Shown here: piece after piece, positions 47,121-56,618 of the stretch
Layout: each line of letters starts with the position of its first letter
Numbering within the stretch: the first letter of the stretch is position 1
Origin: Actinomycetes bacterium
GTDB lineage: Bacteria; Actinomycetota; Actinomycetes; Nanopelagicales; Nanopelagicaceae
Direction of reading: 5' to 3'
Assembly: GCA_014190155.1 (NCBI GenBank)
Contig: BJFY01000006.1
Coordinates: forward strand, 49,574-113,573
Length of the DNA: 64,000 nucleotides
Program-made: the position numbers and the translations under genes
Notes under the pieces: model-generated
What the model was told of the DNA's origin: nothing
Databases searched by the model: none
What the model saw: only the letters and a program-made list of their open reading frames with translations

Positions 47121-48124
47121 ACGTGATCAATCTCCGCCCCAATATTTAACGCCATCAATCTTTGTACTGCTGCTGCAGGGGTAAGGGTATTACTTACTAC
47201 ATCCGCGACAGCTTGAATTATGGGAACTTCTACGCCTAATGAATGTGCGATTTCTAATACCGCACCGGCGGTTGCAACACCCTCAACCGTTTTATTCACT
47301 TTTAAACGAACTTCACTCATGGAACGACCGCGACCTAACTCTTCACCGAAAGTTCGGTTTCTAGATAATCCGGATGAGCAGCTTGCAACTAGATCACCCA
47401 TGCCAGCGAGACCAGCAAAAGTTAGTGGGTTTGCTCCTAGCGCAACACCTAACTTGCTTACTTCATTTAACCCTCGCGTGATGATTGTGGCTTGGGTGTT
47501 TTCGCCTAGCCCCATGCCGACAACCATGCCAACTGCAAGAGCAATAATGCTCTTTGCTGATCCAGCCAGCTCACACCCTAATAAATCATCAGATGTGTAA
47601 ACTCGAAAATAATTAGTTTTGAATAACCTAGCGATTAATTTTGAAATCTCAGGACTGGTAGACGCTGCGACCGCGCCAGCTGGTTGTCGTAATACCAATT
47701 CGCTTGCCAAATTTGGACCAGTAATTATTCCAACTAATGAATCCGATATTGCTAAACAATTTCTAATTACTTCAGACATCCGTAAATTACTTTGAATTTC
47801 AATACCTTTTAAGCTACTTATCACTGGTTTATTTGTGGGGAAAAAAGCATTCCAATTAAGTAAATTAACCCGAAGTGTTTGAGCGGGAATTGCGAGAACG
47901 ACTACGTCAGCTCGCTTAAGCGCTACTTCAATCTCAGTAGTTGCTTTTAGCGAATCGGGTAAATTCGCACCCGGTAGAAATGCTTCGTTTGTGTGCTTTT
48001 GGTTTATTTCATTTACAACATTTTGGTTTCTTCCCCAGAGCAAGACATCATTTCCAGCGTCGCAGAGAACTTGGCCAAGCGTTGTCCCCCAGGCTCCTGA
48101 ACCAATTACTGAAACTGAGGTCAT
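47117..48124 (-). CDS. gpsA: Glycerol-3-phosphate dehydrogenase [NAD(P)+]
   Basis: A 335-residue enzyme that makes sn-glycerol 3-phosphate for phospholipids. Signatures are VIGSGAWGTTLGQVLCDAGNDV (nucleotide fold), VISSLKGIEIQ, GPNLASELVLRQPAGAVAAS and the catalytic Lys in ELAGSAKSIIALAVGMVVGMGLG. It shares one base with the plsC stop, so the substrate-supply and acyl-transfer steps are co-expressed. Confidence 0.96.
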   Translation of the reverse strand: MTSVSVIGSGAWGTTLGQVLCDAGNDVLLWGRNQNVVNEINQKHTNEAFLPGANLPDSLKATTEIEVALKRADVVVLAIPAQTLRVNLLNWNAFFPTNKPVISSLKGIEIQSNLRMSEVIRNCLAISDSLVGIITGPNLASELVLRQPAGAVAASTSPEISKLIARLFKTNYFRVYTSDDLLGCELAGSAKSIIALAVGMVVGMGLGENTQATIITRGLNEVSKLGVALGANPLTFAGLAGMGDLVASCSSGLSRNRTFGEELGRGRSMSEVRLKVNKTVEGVATAGAVLEIAHSLGVEVPIIQAVADVVSNTLTPAAAVQRLMALNIGAEIDHV

Positions 48125-48897
48125 TATTTTAGCTTCTTAGCTTTTTTGAAATTTCCAATTCTTGGCAGATCTGATTTTTTTGGATCAAATTTAATTTCTG
48201 GCGCGCGTTCGCCACGAATACCTTCTAATAATGATGTTATTGAATCCATGACGTAATCAGTCGCCTCCTCAAGTGCAATCGAATCTTCAACTTTTCCTTG
48301 CCACTTTGAAAAATCTAGTGGTTCTCCGACGCGAATAGAAATCTTGGTACGCGGGAATAATTTTATTTTTTTGCTATATGGCGGAAGAACGCGTTCTGGA
48401 CCCCATTGTGCGCACGGAATTATTGGCGCACCAGTCAATAAAGCAAGTTTTACCACGCCACTTTTGCCACGCATCGGCCAGAAATTTTCATCGCGGGTGA
48501 GAGTTCCTTCTGGAAACACGCCAAGTAAATGTCCAGCTTTTAGAACCGCGATTGCATGTTCGTAAGCTTTAGCTGCATTTGGGGATTGGCGATCGACTGG
48601 AATTTGGCCAGCTCCTCTAACAACTCGTCCGATAACCGGAATTTTAAAGACGCCCATTTTTCCTAAATACCTCGGCGCTCTGCCACTATTAAAAAGAAAG
48701 TGAGTGAAAGTAAGTGGATCTATATAAGAGAGGTGATTACAAACAACTATCGCAGCACCGCTTTTAGGCAATTTCTCGCCACCTTGCCAATCCTTCTTTG
48801 CTACTAAATTCAATAGCGGCCGGACTATATTTGCACCAAACTGAAACCAAGGGTTGTTTCCAAGCGGATTTCCTTGCGGCGGATCGTAGGTAACCAT
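48124..48897 (-). CDS. plsC: 1-Acyl-sn-glycerol-3-phosphate acyltransferase
   Basis: A 257-residue membrane-bound acyltransferase that makes phosphatidic acid. The HX4D motif is NHLSYIDPL, and the substrate-binding motif is GVFPEGTLTRD. First gene of the plsC-gpsA-ddl-UbiA run, starting 64 bases after the HU gene's end with a terminator in between. Confidence 0.92.
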   Translation of the reverse strand: MVTYDPPQGNPLGNNPWFQFGANIVRPLLNLVAKKDWQGGEKLPKSGAAIVVCNHLSYIDPLTFTHFLFNSGRAPRYLGKMGVFKIPVIGRVVRGAGQIPVDRQSPNAAKAYEHAIAVLKAGHLLGVFPEGTLTRDENFWPMRGKSGVVKLALLTGAPIIPCAQWGPERVLPPYSKKIKLFPRTKISIRVGEPLDFSKWQGKVEDSIALEEATDYVMDSITSLLEGIRGERAPEIKFDPKKSDLPRIGNFKKAKKLK

Positions 48898-48925
48898 GCT
48901 TAGAGCCTAAATCAATTTGGCCATG

Positions 48926-48961
48926 AAAAAAGAAAAGAGCCACGATTTCTCGTGGCTCTTT
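48926..48961 (-). terminator. Intrinsic terminator after the HU gene
   Basis: A perfect 12-base stem, AAAGAGCCACGA (48934-48945) and TCGTGGCTCTTT (48950-48961), with a four-base loop. On the minus strand it is followed by TCTTTTTT (complement of 48926-48933). It lies 12 bases beyond the HU stop. It is the clearest terminator in the window. Confidence 0.93.
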
Positions 48962-48973
48962 AATTAAAAGATG

Positions 48974-49399
48974 TTACTTGCGCTTCTTGGCGGCTTTCTT
49001 TGCCTTCTTTGGAGCGGATTTTTTAGCTTTCTTTGCAACTTTCTTCGCAGCCTTTTTAGGAGCAGCTTTCTTTGCAACTGGCTTTACAACTGGAGCTGGC
49101 TTTGGAGCTGGCTCAAGTTTGCGCATACCTGCGATGGTCTCTTTAAGCGCCTTTGCAGGAAGAAAGCGAACTTTCTTGCTTGCCTTAATTTGAATGGTTT
49201 CGCCAGTAAAAGGGTTACGACCTTTACGGGCTTTACGATCAACTTTCTTAAACTTACCGAAATCATTAATCGTTACATCTTCACCTTTGTGAATTGTCCG
49301 TACGATTGAATCGAAAACGATATCTACAGCGTGTGTAGCTTCTTTTTTGCTTCCGTTGAAATGCGGAGCCAACGAAGCAATGAACTGGGTCTTGTTCAT
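48974..49399 (-). CDS. hup: HU-family nucleoid protein with Lys/Ala-rich tail
   Basis: A 141-residue HupB-like protein. Residues 1-90 are the HU fold (MNKTQFIASLAPHFNGSKKEA, then the DNA-binding arm GRNPFTGETIQIKASKKVRF). Residues about 100-141 are a histone-H1-like tail of KKAAPKKAAKK-type repeats, typical of actinobacteria. It binds and bends DNA and may silence A+T-rich regions. Upstream lie several palindromes built on TTTACGC, possible autoregulatory sites; an efficient terminator follows. Confidence 0.96.
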   Translation of the reverse strand: MNKTQFIASLAPHFNGSKKEATHAVDIVFDSIVRTIHKGEDVTINDFGKFKKVDRKARKGRNPFTGETIQIKASKKVRFLPAKALKETIAGMRKLEPAPKPAPVVKPVAKKAAPKKAAKKVAKKAKKSAPKKAKKAAKKRK

Positions 49400-49415
49400 T
49401 TAAATTCCCCTTATA

Positions 49416-49463
49416 TTTACGCGTAAAGTTAAGCATTCGCTTAACGCTGGTTACAATTTACGC
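49416..49463. promoter_or_regulatory. Palindrome cluster in the HU promoter region
   Basis: A perfect 12-base palindrome, TTTACGCGTAAA (49416-49427), lies 16 bases upstream of the HU start. It is followed by GTTAAG-CATTCG-CTTAAC (49428-49445) and a further half-site TTTACGC (49457-49463). A fourth copy, GCGTAAA, is at 49537-49543. The arrangement suggests cooperative operator sites. Confidence 0.5.
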
Positions 49464-49480
49464 AAGAAAATCAAGGTTTT

Positions 49481-49497
49481 ACCGCATTAACTGCGGT
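49481..49497. terminator. Possible weak terminator after leuD
   Basis: ACCGCA (49481-49486), five-base loop, TGCGGT (49492-49497), about 90 bases after the leuD stop on the minus strand. The following run is mixed A/T, not a clean U-tract, so termination is uncertain. Confidence 0.3.
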
Positions 49498-49586
49498 GTG
49501 TCGCAATAAGATAATTTCAAAAAGCACACTTTTTATGCGTAAAAAACTCTCAATTACGGGTTTAGGGTTGTATGCAAAAGCCTTTA

Positions 49587-50186
49587 TTATGCCAATGCAG
49601 GTAGCGTTTTAGGCTTAAATTCCGCTCTTTTTTCCTCAAAACTCGTAACAACATCTTCGTGACGAAGCGTTAAGCCGATGTCATCTAGGCCCTCCAGTAA
49701 GCGCCAGCGGGTGTAATCATCAAGTTCAAATGAACAAGTAACGTCGTTGTAAGTAACGGTTCGACTTTCCAAATCGACGGTAACTTGAGTTGTTGGATCG
49801 CTCTCAATTGCAAGCCAGAGCGCTTCTACCTGTTCCTGCGGAAGTATCACGGTTAGAAGTCCACCTTTAAGTGAATTCCCGCGGAAAATATCGGCAAAGC
49901 GGCTCGAAATTACTGCTTTAAATCCATAATTTTGGAGCGCCCAAACTGCGTGTTCGCGCGATGAGCCAGTTCCAAAATCAACGCCAGCAACCAAAATGGA
50001 AGCCTTCGAATATTCAGGTTTATTTAAAACAAATTCTGAATCGCTCCGCCAAGCTGAAAAAAGTCCATCTTCAAAACCGGACCTAGTAACGCGCTTTAAA
50101 TATACTGCTGGAATTATTTGGTCGGTATCGACATTGCTCCGACGAAGTGGAAGTGCGCTTCCAGTGTGGCGAATAAATTTTTCCAT
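49587..50186 (-). CDS. leuD: 3-Isopropylmalate dehydratase small subunit
   Basis: A 199-residue swivel-domain subunit that pairs with LeuC in leucine synthesis. It opens [24 protein letters not shown] and has the [22 protein letters not shown] loop and [11 protein letters not shown]. Normal length. Twenty bases after leuC, in the same operon. Confidence 0.96.
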   Translation of the reverse strand: MEKFIRHTGSALPLRRSNVDTDQIIPAVYLKRVTRSGFEDGLFSAWRSDSEFVLNKPEYSKASILVAGVDFGTGSSREHAVWALQNYGFKAVISSRFADIFRGNSLKGGLLTVILPQEQVEALWLAIESDPTTQVTVDLESRTVTYNDVTCSFELDDYTRWRLLEGLDDIGLTLRHEDVVTSFEEKRAEFKPKTLPALA

Positions 50187-50206
50187 GGTTGCCCCTATAT
50201 CCGTTC

Positions 50207-51604
50207 TTACAAATCTGCCGGTGATGAAAGCGTGCCGCGAAGCGCGGTTGCTGCTGCCACTAATGGACTTACTAGATGAGTTCGGCCACCTTTTCCTTGG
50301 CGACCTTCAAAGTTGCGATTGCTGGTGGATGCGGATCGCTCTCCTGGCTTCAATTGATCTGGATTCATACCAAGACACATGGAACATCCAGCATTTCGCC
50401 ACTCTGCGCCGGCATCAATAAAAACTTTATCCAAACCTTCGGATTCTGCTTGCAATCTAACCCGCGCAGATCCTGGTACTACTAACATCCTAAGCGAGCT
50501 CGCGATCTTTTTATTCTTAATAACTTCAGCCGCTGCTCGTAAATCTTCAATACGGCCATTGGTGCAAGAGCCCAAGAAAACCGTATCAATTTTGATTGAT
50601 TTTAAGGGGGTTCCGGCGGTTAAATCCATATAGATTAGAGCTCGTTCTGCTGCGCCGCGTGCTTCAGCATCTGCAATCTCGGCTGGATTTGGCACATTTG
50701 AGTTAAGTGGTAAACCTTGGCCTGGATTTGTTCCCCAAGTTACAAATGGCGCAAGTTCACTGGCATCTAAATTAATTTCGGCATCGAACTTTGCATCGGA
50801 GTCAGTTACTAACGTTGACCAGTATGCAATTGCAGCATCCCAGTCTGCGCCTTTTGGAGCATGTGGTTTACCTTTTATGTAATTAAAAGTGGTTTTATCT
50901 GGCGCAATTAAACCGGCTCTAGCACCAGCTTCGATGGACATATTGCAAATCGTCATGCGGCCTTCCATTGAAAGTTCGCGAATTGCGCTGCCGCGGTATT
51001 CAAGTACATAACCTTGACCACCGCCGGTGCCGATTTTTGCAATAATCGCAAGAATAATGTCTTTGCTGGTTACGCCAGATTTTAATTTTCCTTCTACATT
51101 TATCGCCATAGTTTTTGGGCGTGCTAATGGCAGAGTTTGGGTGGCCATCACATGCTCAACTTCGCTAGTTCCGATTCCAAAAGCCAGCGCACCAAATGCA
51201 CCATGCGTTGAGGTGTGTGAGTCGCCGCAAACGATTGTCATACCTGGTTGAGTCAATCCAAGTTGTGGACCAACTACGTGCACGATGCCCTGTTCAATAT
51301 CGCCAAGCGAATGAATCCGCACGCCAAATTCGGCGCAGTTCTTCCGCAAAGTATCGACTTGTAGCTTTGAAACTGGATCAGCAATTGGTTGGTCAATATT
51401 TTGGGTTGGGGTGTTGTGATCTTCGGTCGCAATCGTTAAATCTGGACGACGAATTTTCCGATTAGTTAAGCGGAGGCCATCAAATGCTTGTGGGCTGGTA
51501 ACTTCGTGGATTAAATGAAGATCGATGTAAAGCAAATCTGGTTCGCCATCGGCGCGACGAACTACGTGATCTTCCCAAATCTTTTCCGCTAACGTCTTGC
51601 CCAT
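50207..51604 (-). CDS. leuC: 3-Isopropylmalate dehydratase large subunit
   Basis: I start at ATG 51604, giving the family N-terminus [15 protein letters not shown] with GGA upstream; ATG 51652 would add 16 unlike residues. The 465-residue subunit carries the [4Fe-4S] ligands: Cys in [13 protein letters not shown] and the C-x2-C in CSMCLGMN. Substrate elements include [20 protein letters not shown]. It isomerises 2- and 3-isopropylmalate with LeuD. Divergent from the IclR regulator, with 57 bases between starts. Confidence 0.96.
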   Translation of the reverse strand: MGKTLAEKIWEDHVVRRADGEPDLLYIDLHLIHEVTSPQAFDGLRLTNRKIRRPDLTIATEDHNTPTQNIDQPIADPVSKLQVDTLRKNCAEFGVRIHSLGDIEQGIVHVVGPQLGLTQPGMTIVCGDSHTSTHGAFGALAFGIGTSEVEHVMATQTLPLARPKTMAINVEGKLKSGVTSKDIILAIIAKIGTGGGQGYVLEYRGSAIRELSMEGRMTICNMSIEAGARAGLIAPDKTTFNYIKGKPHAPKGADWDAAIAYWSTLVTDSDAKFDAEINLDASELAPFVTWGTNPGQGLPLNSNVPNPAEIADAEARGAAERALIYMDLTAGTPLKSIKIDTVFLGSCTNGRIEDLRAAAEVIKNKKIASSLRMLVVPGSARVRLQAESEGLDKVFIDAGAEWRNAGCSMCLGMNPDQLKPGERSASTSNRNFEGRQGKGGRTHLVSPLVAAATALRGTLSSPADL

Positions 51605-51631
51605 TTTTTTCCAATCTAGATCTAACTTGCT

Positions 51632-51646
51632 TCTCACATCCTGAGA
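51632..51646. promoter_or_regulatory. Candidate operator between leuC and the IclR regulator
   Basis: TCTCA (51632-51636), five-base spacer, TGAGA (51642-51646): a perfect short inverted repeat 27 bases from the leuC start and 15 from the regulator start. It sits where an NdgR/LtbR-type protein would bind to control both genes. Confidence 0.45.
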
Positions 51647-51661
51647 TGGCATTATCAGAGT

Positions 51662-52378
51662 GTGGACAAGAAGAATAGCGGAGTCGGCGTATTAGATAAA
51701 GCCGTCCGTATTCTTACCGTTCTCGAATCCGGGCCACACTCCCTCGCCGAATTAGTTGCCACAACCGGAATAGCGCGTCCGACCGCGCACCGATTAGCGG
51801 TAGCGCTGGAATTTCACCGATTGGTGGCGCGAGATTTAACTGGCCGATTTGTATTGGGTCCGCGCTCGGGTGAACTTAGCGCGGCAGCTGGTGAAGATCG
51901 ATTGCTCGCCGCCGCAACGCCCGCTCTAATCACGCTTCGAGATGCAACTAGCGAGAGCGCACAACTTTATCGCCGCCAAGGTGACCAACGGATTTGTGTG
52001 GCAGCCGCAGAACGAGTTTCTGGTTTACGTGATTCAGTTCCAATCGGTGCAGCTTTCACAATGCAAGCCGGATCGGCTGCGCAGATTCTTTTGGCCTGGG
52101 AAGATGCCGATAAATTACATCGCATGCTAACGAATGCGAGATTTACCGCCGCGCATCTCTCGGCCGTAAGGCGTCGCGGTTGGGCGCAATCAATTGGCGA
52201 ACGCGAACCTGGGGTAGCTTCGGTTTCCGCACCAGTACGCGGACCAAACAACAAAGTTATTGCTGCGGTAAGCATTAGCGGGCCAATCGAAAGATTGGGT
52301 AGACAACCAGGAAGAATTCATGCGGCCGCAGTTGTTGCAACTGCTGCGCGATTAAGTGAAATAATTTCAAAAAAATAA
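51662..52378 (+). CDS. IclR-family regulator (NdgR/LtbR-like) of leucine genes
   Basis: A 238-residue repressor. Winged helix at about 8-70 ([43 protein letters not shown]), then an IclR effector domain ([18 protein letters not shown]). The divergent position next to leuCD matches NdgR of Streptomyces and LtbR of Corynebacterium, which control leuCD and other amino-acid genes. Start is GTG 51662. TATCAG ten bases earlier could be the -10 of a leaderless transcript. Convergent with the two tRNA genes. Confidence 0.92.
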   Translation: MDKKNSGVGVLDKAVRILTVLESGPHSLAELVATTGIARPTAHRLAVALEFHRLVARDLTGRFVLGPRSGELSAAAGEDRLLAAATPALITLRDATSESAQLYRRQGDQRICVAAAERVSGLRDSVPIGAAFTMQAGSAAQILLAWEDADKLHRMLTNARFTAAHLSAVRRRGWAQSIGEREPGVASVSAPVRGPNNKVIAAVSISGPIERLGRQPGRIHAAAVVATAARLSEIISKK

Positions 52379-52396
52379 ATCTTTTTTAAAAGTGTG

Positions 52397-52469
52397 TAGC
52401 CCCGACGGGATTCGAACCCGCGTAGCTGGCTTGAGAAGCCAGAGTCCTAGGCCACTAGACGACGGGGCC
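52397..52469 (-). tRNA. tRNA-Glu (anticodon CUC)
   Basis: A complete cloverleaf. The anticodon stem CTGGC/GCCAG holds the loop TTCTCAA, so the anticodon is CTC. The T arm is GCGGG-TTCGAAT-CCCGT and the acceptor is GGCCCCG/CGGGGCT, ending in a G1-U72 pair with A73. No CCA is encoded. It lies 20 bases from tRNA-Gln and close to gltX. Confidence 0.95.
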
Positions 52470-52489
52470 GTGCTTATTAAATTTTATCG

Positions 52490-52561
52490 CTGGGGTACCA
52501 GGACTCGAACCTAGACAAGCTGAACCAGAATCAGCTGGGCTGCCAATTACCCCATACCCCA
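52490..52561 (-). tRNA. tRNA-Gln (anticodon CUG)
   Basis: The anticodon stem GCTGA/TCAGC surrounds the loop TTCTGGT, so the anticodon is CTG. Acceptor TGGGGTA/TACCCCA, T loop TTCGAGT. No CCA is encoded. Close upstream of tRNA-Glu on the same strand and 35 bases after gltX. With no glnS seen here, glutamine may be formed on this tRNA via Glu-tRNA and an amidotransferase. Confidence 0.95.
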
Positions 52562-52596
52562 ATGTTGCACGCCAAGGATACCCTGAAAAAGTTAAG

Positions 52597-54063
52597 CTAA
52601 ATTGCGTTTTTTATGCGTGTAATTGCGCGTTCTTTACCAAGTAATTCCATAGATTCAAATAACGGCGGTGAGATATGACTTCCAGTTACCGCAATTCGAA
52701 CCGCACCGAATGCAATTCTCGGTTTCAAACCCATCTCTTCAATTAGTACCGCACGAAGCGCAGCATCAATCGAGCCATGGTTCCAAATCTTTAACGGTTC
52801 TAGCGCTGCTAGCGATCGGCGCAATACATCTTTAGATACCTCGTCTGAAATCTTCTCCTTAGATTCACCTTCAATTTCAACGCTTTCCCCAAATAGAAAT
52901 TTAACCATCTGGGGTACTTCTGAGAGCTTTGCAATCCGTTCCTGAATTATCGGTAATACTGATTTAATAACAGCTTTTTCGCTATCTGTTCCGGAAATTA
53001 TTCCGGCGTTAGTAACAAAAGGCAGCGCACGTAGTAAAAAGTCATCAATAGTTAGCGCACGAATTTTGTCACCGTTTATTGCTTCGAGTTTTTTCATATC
53101 AAATCTAGCCGGCGAACTATTAACCCGTTCGACCGTGAATAATTCGGTTAACTCTTGCATGGTTACATTCTCGCGATCGTCACCAGGCGACCATCCTAAT
53201 AGCGCCAAATAATTACAGATTGCTTCTGGCAAGAAACCCGCATCTCGATACCAAGCAATCGATACTTCACCATTTCGTTTCGAGAGTTTGGTGTTGTCCT
53301 GGCCCATCACAAATGGCAAGTGCGCAAAAATTGGATAATCTTCTGGGGCAACGCCCATGGCTTGGTAAACCCGAATCTGACGTGGCGTTGAAGAAAGCAA
53401 ATCTTCACCACGTAAAATATGGGTAACTTTCATCAAAACATCATCTACCGCTACGGCGAGGGTATAAAGCGGTGAACCATCTGCGCGAGCTAATACAAAA
53501 TCTGGTACAAACTTATGTTCGAAAACTAAATCACCGCGAATTGCGTCATTGAACTGGGTTTCGCCATCGGGCATCCGCATTCGCGTAACTGGCTTTCGTC
53601 CTTCACCTTCATATTTCGCAATTTCTGCAGCTGAAAGGTTTCGGCACTTTCCGTCATAACCAGGCGCTAAATTTGCGGCCCGTTGTGATTCCCGACGCGC
53701 TTCTAACTCTTCGGTGCTGCAATAACAGCGGTAAGCATCACCATTGTCCAGAAAAGTTTGCGCCCATTTTGCATAAATGTCCAACCGTTGCGATTGTAGA
53801 TAAGGACCATATGGCCCACCAACTTCAGGACCTTCATCCCATTCCAAACCAAGCCAACGCAAAGTATCGATTGCTGCCGCAATGTATTGATCGGTTACGC
53901 GTTCGCGATCGGTATCTTCAATTCTAAAAATGAATTTGCCACCAGTGTGACGGGCATATGCCCAATCAAATAAGGCAGTTCTGATGTTTCCAACATGCAA
54001 ATCACCGGTTGGGGATGGGGCAAACCGAACCCGAATCTCTTTTTTTAACGAATCGTTAGCCAC
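52597..54063 (-). CDS. gltX: Glutamyl-tRNA synthetase
   Basis: A 488-residue class I synthetase. The HIGH-like motif is FAPSPTGDLHVGNIRTALF, and the KMSKR-like loop is KLSKRNGEVS. Zinc-type cysteines appear in YRCYCS. It charges tRNA-Glu, and probably tRNA-Gln in a non-discriminating way if GlnRS is absent. Start GTG 54063 overlaps the FAH-family gene by eight bases. The tRNA-Glu and tRNA-Gln genes follow. Confidence 0.95.
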   Translation of the reverse strand: MANDSLKKEIRVRFAPSPTGDLHVGNIRTALFDWAYARHTGGKFIFRIEDTDRERVTDQYIAAAIDTLRWLGLEWDEGPEVGGPYGPYLQSQRLDIYAKWAQTFLDNGDAYRCYCSTEELEARRESQRAANLAPGYDGKCRNLSAAEIAKYEGEGRKPVTRMRMPDGETQFNDAIRGDLVFEHKFVPDFVLARADGSPLYTLAVAVDDVLMKVTHILRGEDLLSSTPRQIRVYQAMGVAPEDYPIFAHLPFVMGQDNTKLSKRNGEVSIAWYRDAGFLPEAICNYLALLGWSPGDDRENVTMQELTELFTVERVNSSPARFDMKKLEAINGDKIRALTIDDFLLRALPFVTNAGIISGTDSEKAVIKSVLPIIQERIAKLSEVPQMVKFLFGESVEIEGESKEKISDEVSKDVLRRSLAALEPLKIWNHGSIDAALRAVLIEEMGLKPRIAFGAVRIAVTGSHISPPLFESMELLGKERAITRIKNAI

Positions 54064-54844
54064 GGAGCGAAACCCTATTAGTAAGTGTACCTAAACCTGC
54101 AATCGAAATCGAAACTTCACCATTTTGATTTAACGGTCCGATGCCGGCAGGTGTGCCAGTTAAAATCACATCGCCAGGAAGCAGAGTCATCACATTTGTC
54201 ACGAATTGAATTATCTCTGGAATCTTGAAAATCATCTCGGATAACTTTGCGCTCTGCTTGAGTTCGCCATCAACTGTTGCCGTGATTGCTTGGTCGCCAG
54301 GTTGAAAATCGGTATCAATCCATGGCCCAAGTGGGCAGAAAGAATCGAATCCTTTTCCGCGGGTCCATTGGCCATCTTTCTTCTGCAAATCCCTAGCGGT
54401 TACATCATTTGCAATTGTGTAACCAAAAATTACATCTTTGACACGCTCTTTTGGAACTTCTTTACAAATTTTGCTAATCACGATGGCAAGTTCAGCTTCA
54501 TGATCAACTCGCTCGCTCGAGCTTGGCCATTGAATTAAATCATTTGGACCAATTACTGAGGTATTTGGTTTTAAGAAAATAATTGGCTCTTCCGGCACAT
54601 CGCCTCCCATTTCAGCTGCATGGTCAGCATAATTTTTCCCAATGCAAACCACTTTACTTCTAGGTATTACGGGAGCCAATAAGCGCACATCTTTTAGCGC
54701 AACCGTTCTTTCTAATTTATGGACTCCGGCATAAAGCGGATCGCTGGCGATGGCACGAATTGTGGTTTCATCTTCAAGCACACCAAAATGTGGGTCAGTG
54801 CCAAGTACCGAACCGGCTGGTGGCGTAAACCTAACTATGCGCAT
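54056..54844 (-). CDS. Fumarylacetoacetate hydrolase-family protein
   Basis: A 262-residue FAH-fold enzyme: IGKNYADHAAEMGGDVPEEPI, the metal ligands in DHEAELAIVI, GYTIANDVTARDLQ and LTGTPAGIG. Family members hydrolyse or decarboxylate small diketo acids. Substrate not determinable. The same neighbour relation to gltX occurs in mycobacteria, by recall, though a functional link is unclear. Confidence 0.9.
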   Translation of the reverse strand: MRIVRFTPPAGSVLGTDPHFGVLEDETTIRAIASDPLYAGVHKLERTVALKDVRLLAPVIPRSKVVCIGKNYADHAAEMGGDVPEEPIIFLKPNTSVIGPNDLIQWPSSSERVDHEAELAIVISKICKEVPKERVKDVIFGYTIANDVTARDLQKKDGQWTRGKGFDSFCPLGPWIDTDFQPGDQAITATVDGELKQSAKLSEMIFKIPEIIQFVTNVMTLLPGDVILTGTPAGIGPLNQNGEVSISIAGLGTLTNRVSLRG

Positions 54845-54867
54845 TACCGCAGTCTAGTGCAGGTTTT

Positions 54868-56172
54868 TTAGAGCGATTGCTTCGTGGTTGCTTCAGAATT
54901 ATTTCGCTCGACGAGAATTGTTCCAATTCGGTGCCGTCTGCCAACAATTCGCTCGGCAGTTATTTGCCAACCGTGCAACGTAAGTGTGCTGCCTGGAATC
55001 GGTACCCGGCCAAGTATTTTTGCCATGTAACCCCCAATGGTATCTACATCTTCTTGTTCCTCATCGGATAATTCAATTTTCAAATACTCTGCTAAATCTT
55101 CTAAATGTAACCGAGCCGAAGCTCGCCCTTGATTATCATTAACCCACTCAAATTCATCTAAATCATCATCATGTTCGTCTGCAATTTCACCAACAATCTC
55201 CTCCAAGATATCTTCGATGGTAATTAAACCCGCAGTGCCACCATATTCATCAATAACTATTGCTAAATGAATTTGATCTCGTTGCATCTCTTTGAGTAGT
55301 TCGGATGCAGTTTTAGTTTCTGGAACAAACGTGGCGCTCCGTAAATGTTCATCAACTTTTTCGCTTTGTTCAGCTTCGTGATATTCATGGCTTCGTAGCG
55401 CTAAGTCTTTAACATAAGCGATACCTACGACTGTGTCTAAATTTTCATCAATTACTGGGATTCGCGAAAACCCGGATCGGAGTGCAAGCGATAGCGCTTG
55501 CCGTAGCGACTTAGAACGTTCGATCCAAACCATCTCGGTTCTTGGCACCATCAATTCGCGAACTAGCGTGTCACCAAGTTCAAAGACTGAGTGAATCATC
55601 TCATGTTCAGATTCTTCCACCAGGCCGCGTTCATGTGCCTGATCTACTAAATCTCGTAACTCAGCTTCCGATGCGAACGGCCCCGTACGAAAGCCACGGC
55701 CGGGAGTAATTGCATTTCCGATTGCAATTAAGAGTGTTGTTACCGGACCAAGTATTTTTGCTAAGAAAAAAGCAACATATGTTGCTGGCACTGCCCAGCC
55801 ACTTGCTCTTTGTTTGCCTAAAGTTCTTGGCCCTACGCCTACCACTACATAGGAAAGTACCAGCATGATTGTGATGGCGGTTGTGATCGCTACGGTGCTG
55901 TTATCAATAATTTGCAGAAAACTCTCCGCAACAAATACGGTTGCGGTTAGTTCGCAAGCTTTTCTTACTAGTAATACCACGTTTAAATAACGAGCTGGTT
56001 CATTGATTACTTTGCGGACCAAGGCTGCTCGCTTTGGCGATTTCTCCGCAATTTGATCGACAGCTATCCGAGAAATTGAATTTATTGCAGACTCGCTGCC
56101 AGCCAAAAATCCAGCAAATGCCAATAACGCTAAAACTTCAAGAATGGTTATTGGATTCATATATTTCGCCAC
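54868..56172 (-). CDS. CorC/HlyC-family membrane protein with CBS pair
   Basis: A 434-residue protein: a CNNM/DUF21 N-terminal region with three or four membrane helices (about 1-160), two CBS domains (about 200-320; MVPRTEMVWIERS and TASELLKEMQRDQIHLAIVIDEYGGTAG), and a CorC_HlyC domain at the end (SARLHLEDLAEYL). Predicted to move or sense divalent cations such as magnesium, with nucleotide bound by the CBS pair. It overlaps ybeY by 16 bases, the usual partner. Confidence 0.92.
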   Translation of the reverse strand: MAKYMNPITILEVLALLAFAGFLAGSESAINSISRIAVDQIAEKSPKRAALVRKVINEPARYLNVVLLVRKACELTATVFVAESFLQIIDNSTVAITTAITIMLVLSYVVVGVGPRTLGKQRASGWAVPATYVAFFLAKILGPVTTLLIAIGNAITPGRGFRTGPFASEAELRDLVDQAHERGLVEESEHEMIHSVFELGDTLVRELMVPRTEMVWIERSKSLRQALSLALRSGFSRIPVIDENLDTVVGIAYVKDLALRSHEYHEAEQSEKVDEHLRSATFVPETKTASELLKEMQRDQIHLAIVIDEYGGTAGLITIEDILEEIVGEIADEHDDDLDEFEWVNDNQGRASARLHLEDLAEYLKIELSDEEQEDVDTIGGYMAKILGRVPIPGSTLTLHGWQITAERIVGRRHRIGTILVERNNSEATTKQSL

Positions 56173-56609
56173 TTCAATAAAAGTTCATTTTGTACTGCAA
56201 ACATAATCTGTTCTTCATTGGCAATTACGTGGTCATATCCAAGTAAATGCAATAGGCCATGAGTAGTCAGAAGTTCCATCTCAGATTGCGCTGAATGCTT
56301 GGCGAGTTCTGCTTGTTTATCAGCAACTGCTGGGCATAAAACAATATCGCCAATTAATCCTGGGCCATCGGCTGCAGAATTTGGTTTTATTTCATCCATT
56401 GGGAACGAAAGCACGTCAGTTGGGCCTGGTTCATTCATCCATTGGATATGTAACGAAGTCATTTCAGATTCACCAACACATGAGATACTCAAGTCGGAAT
56501 CAGGATGCACGCCCATCTCGCTAATTACAAATTTGGTAAGCGAAATTAAAGCACCTTCATCACAAGCAGCAGAAGTGTGATTAATAAATTCGATAGGCAT
56601 AGGCGTCAC
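56157..56609 (-). CDS. ybeY: Endoribonuclease YbeY
   Basis: A 150-residue zinc endoRNase for 16S rRNA 3'-end processing and 70S quality control. The metal-binding motif is THGLLHLLGYDH. Preceding signatures are MTSLHIQWMNEPGPTDVLSFPMDE. Nine bases after phoH, the standard order. Confidence 0.95.
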   Translation of the reverse strand: MTPMPIEFINHTSAACDEGALISLTKFVISEMGVHPDSDLSISCVGESEMTSLHIQWMNEPGPTDVLSFPMDEIKPNSAADGPGLIGDIVLCPAVADKQAELAKHSAQSEMELLTTHGLLHLLGYDHVIANEEQIMFAVQNELLLKWRNI

Positions 56610-56618
56610 CGCAAGCGG

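Noticed and set aside
48978..49193. Plus-strand Phe/Ala-rich ORF that looks like a membrane protein
   Set aside because: Antisense of the Lys/Ala-rich HU tail; composition is a by-product.
50207..51652. LeuC starting at ATG 51652
   Set aside because: The added residues do not match LeuC; the family start [15 protein letters not shown] lies at 51604.
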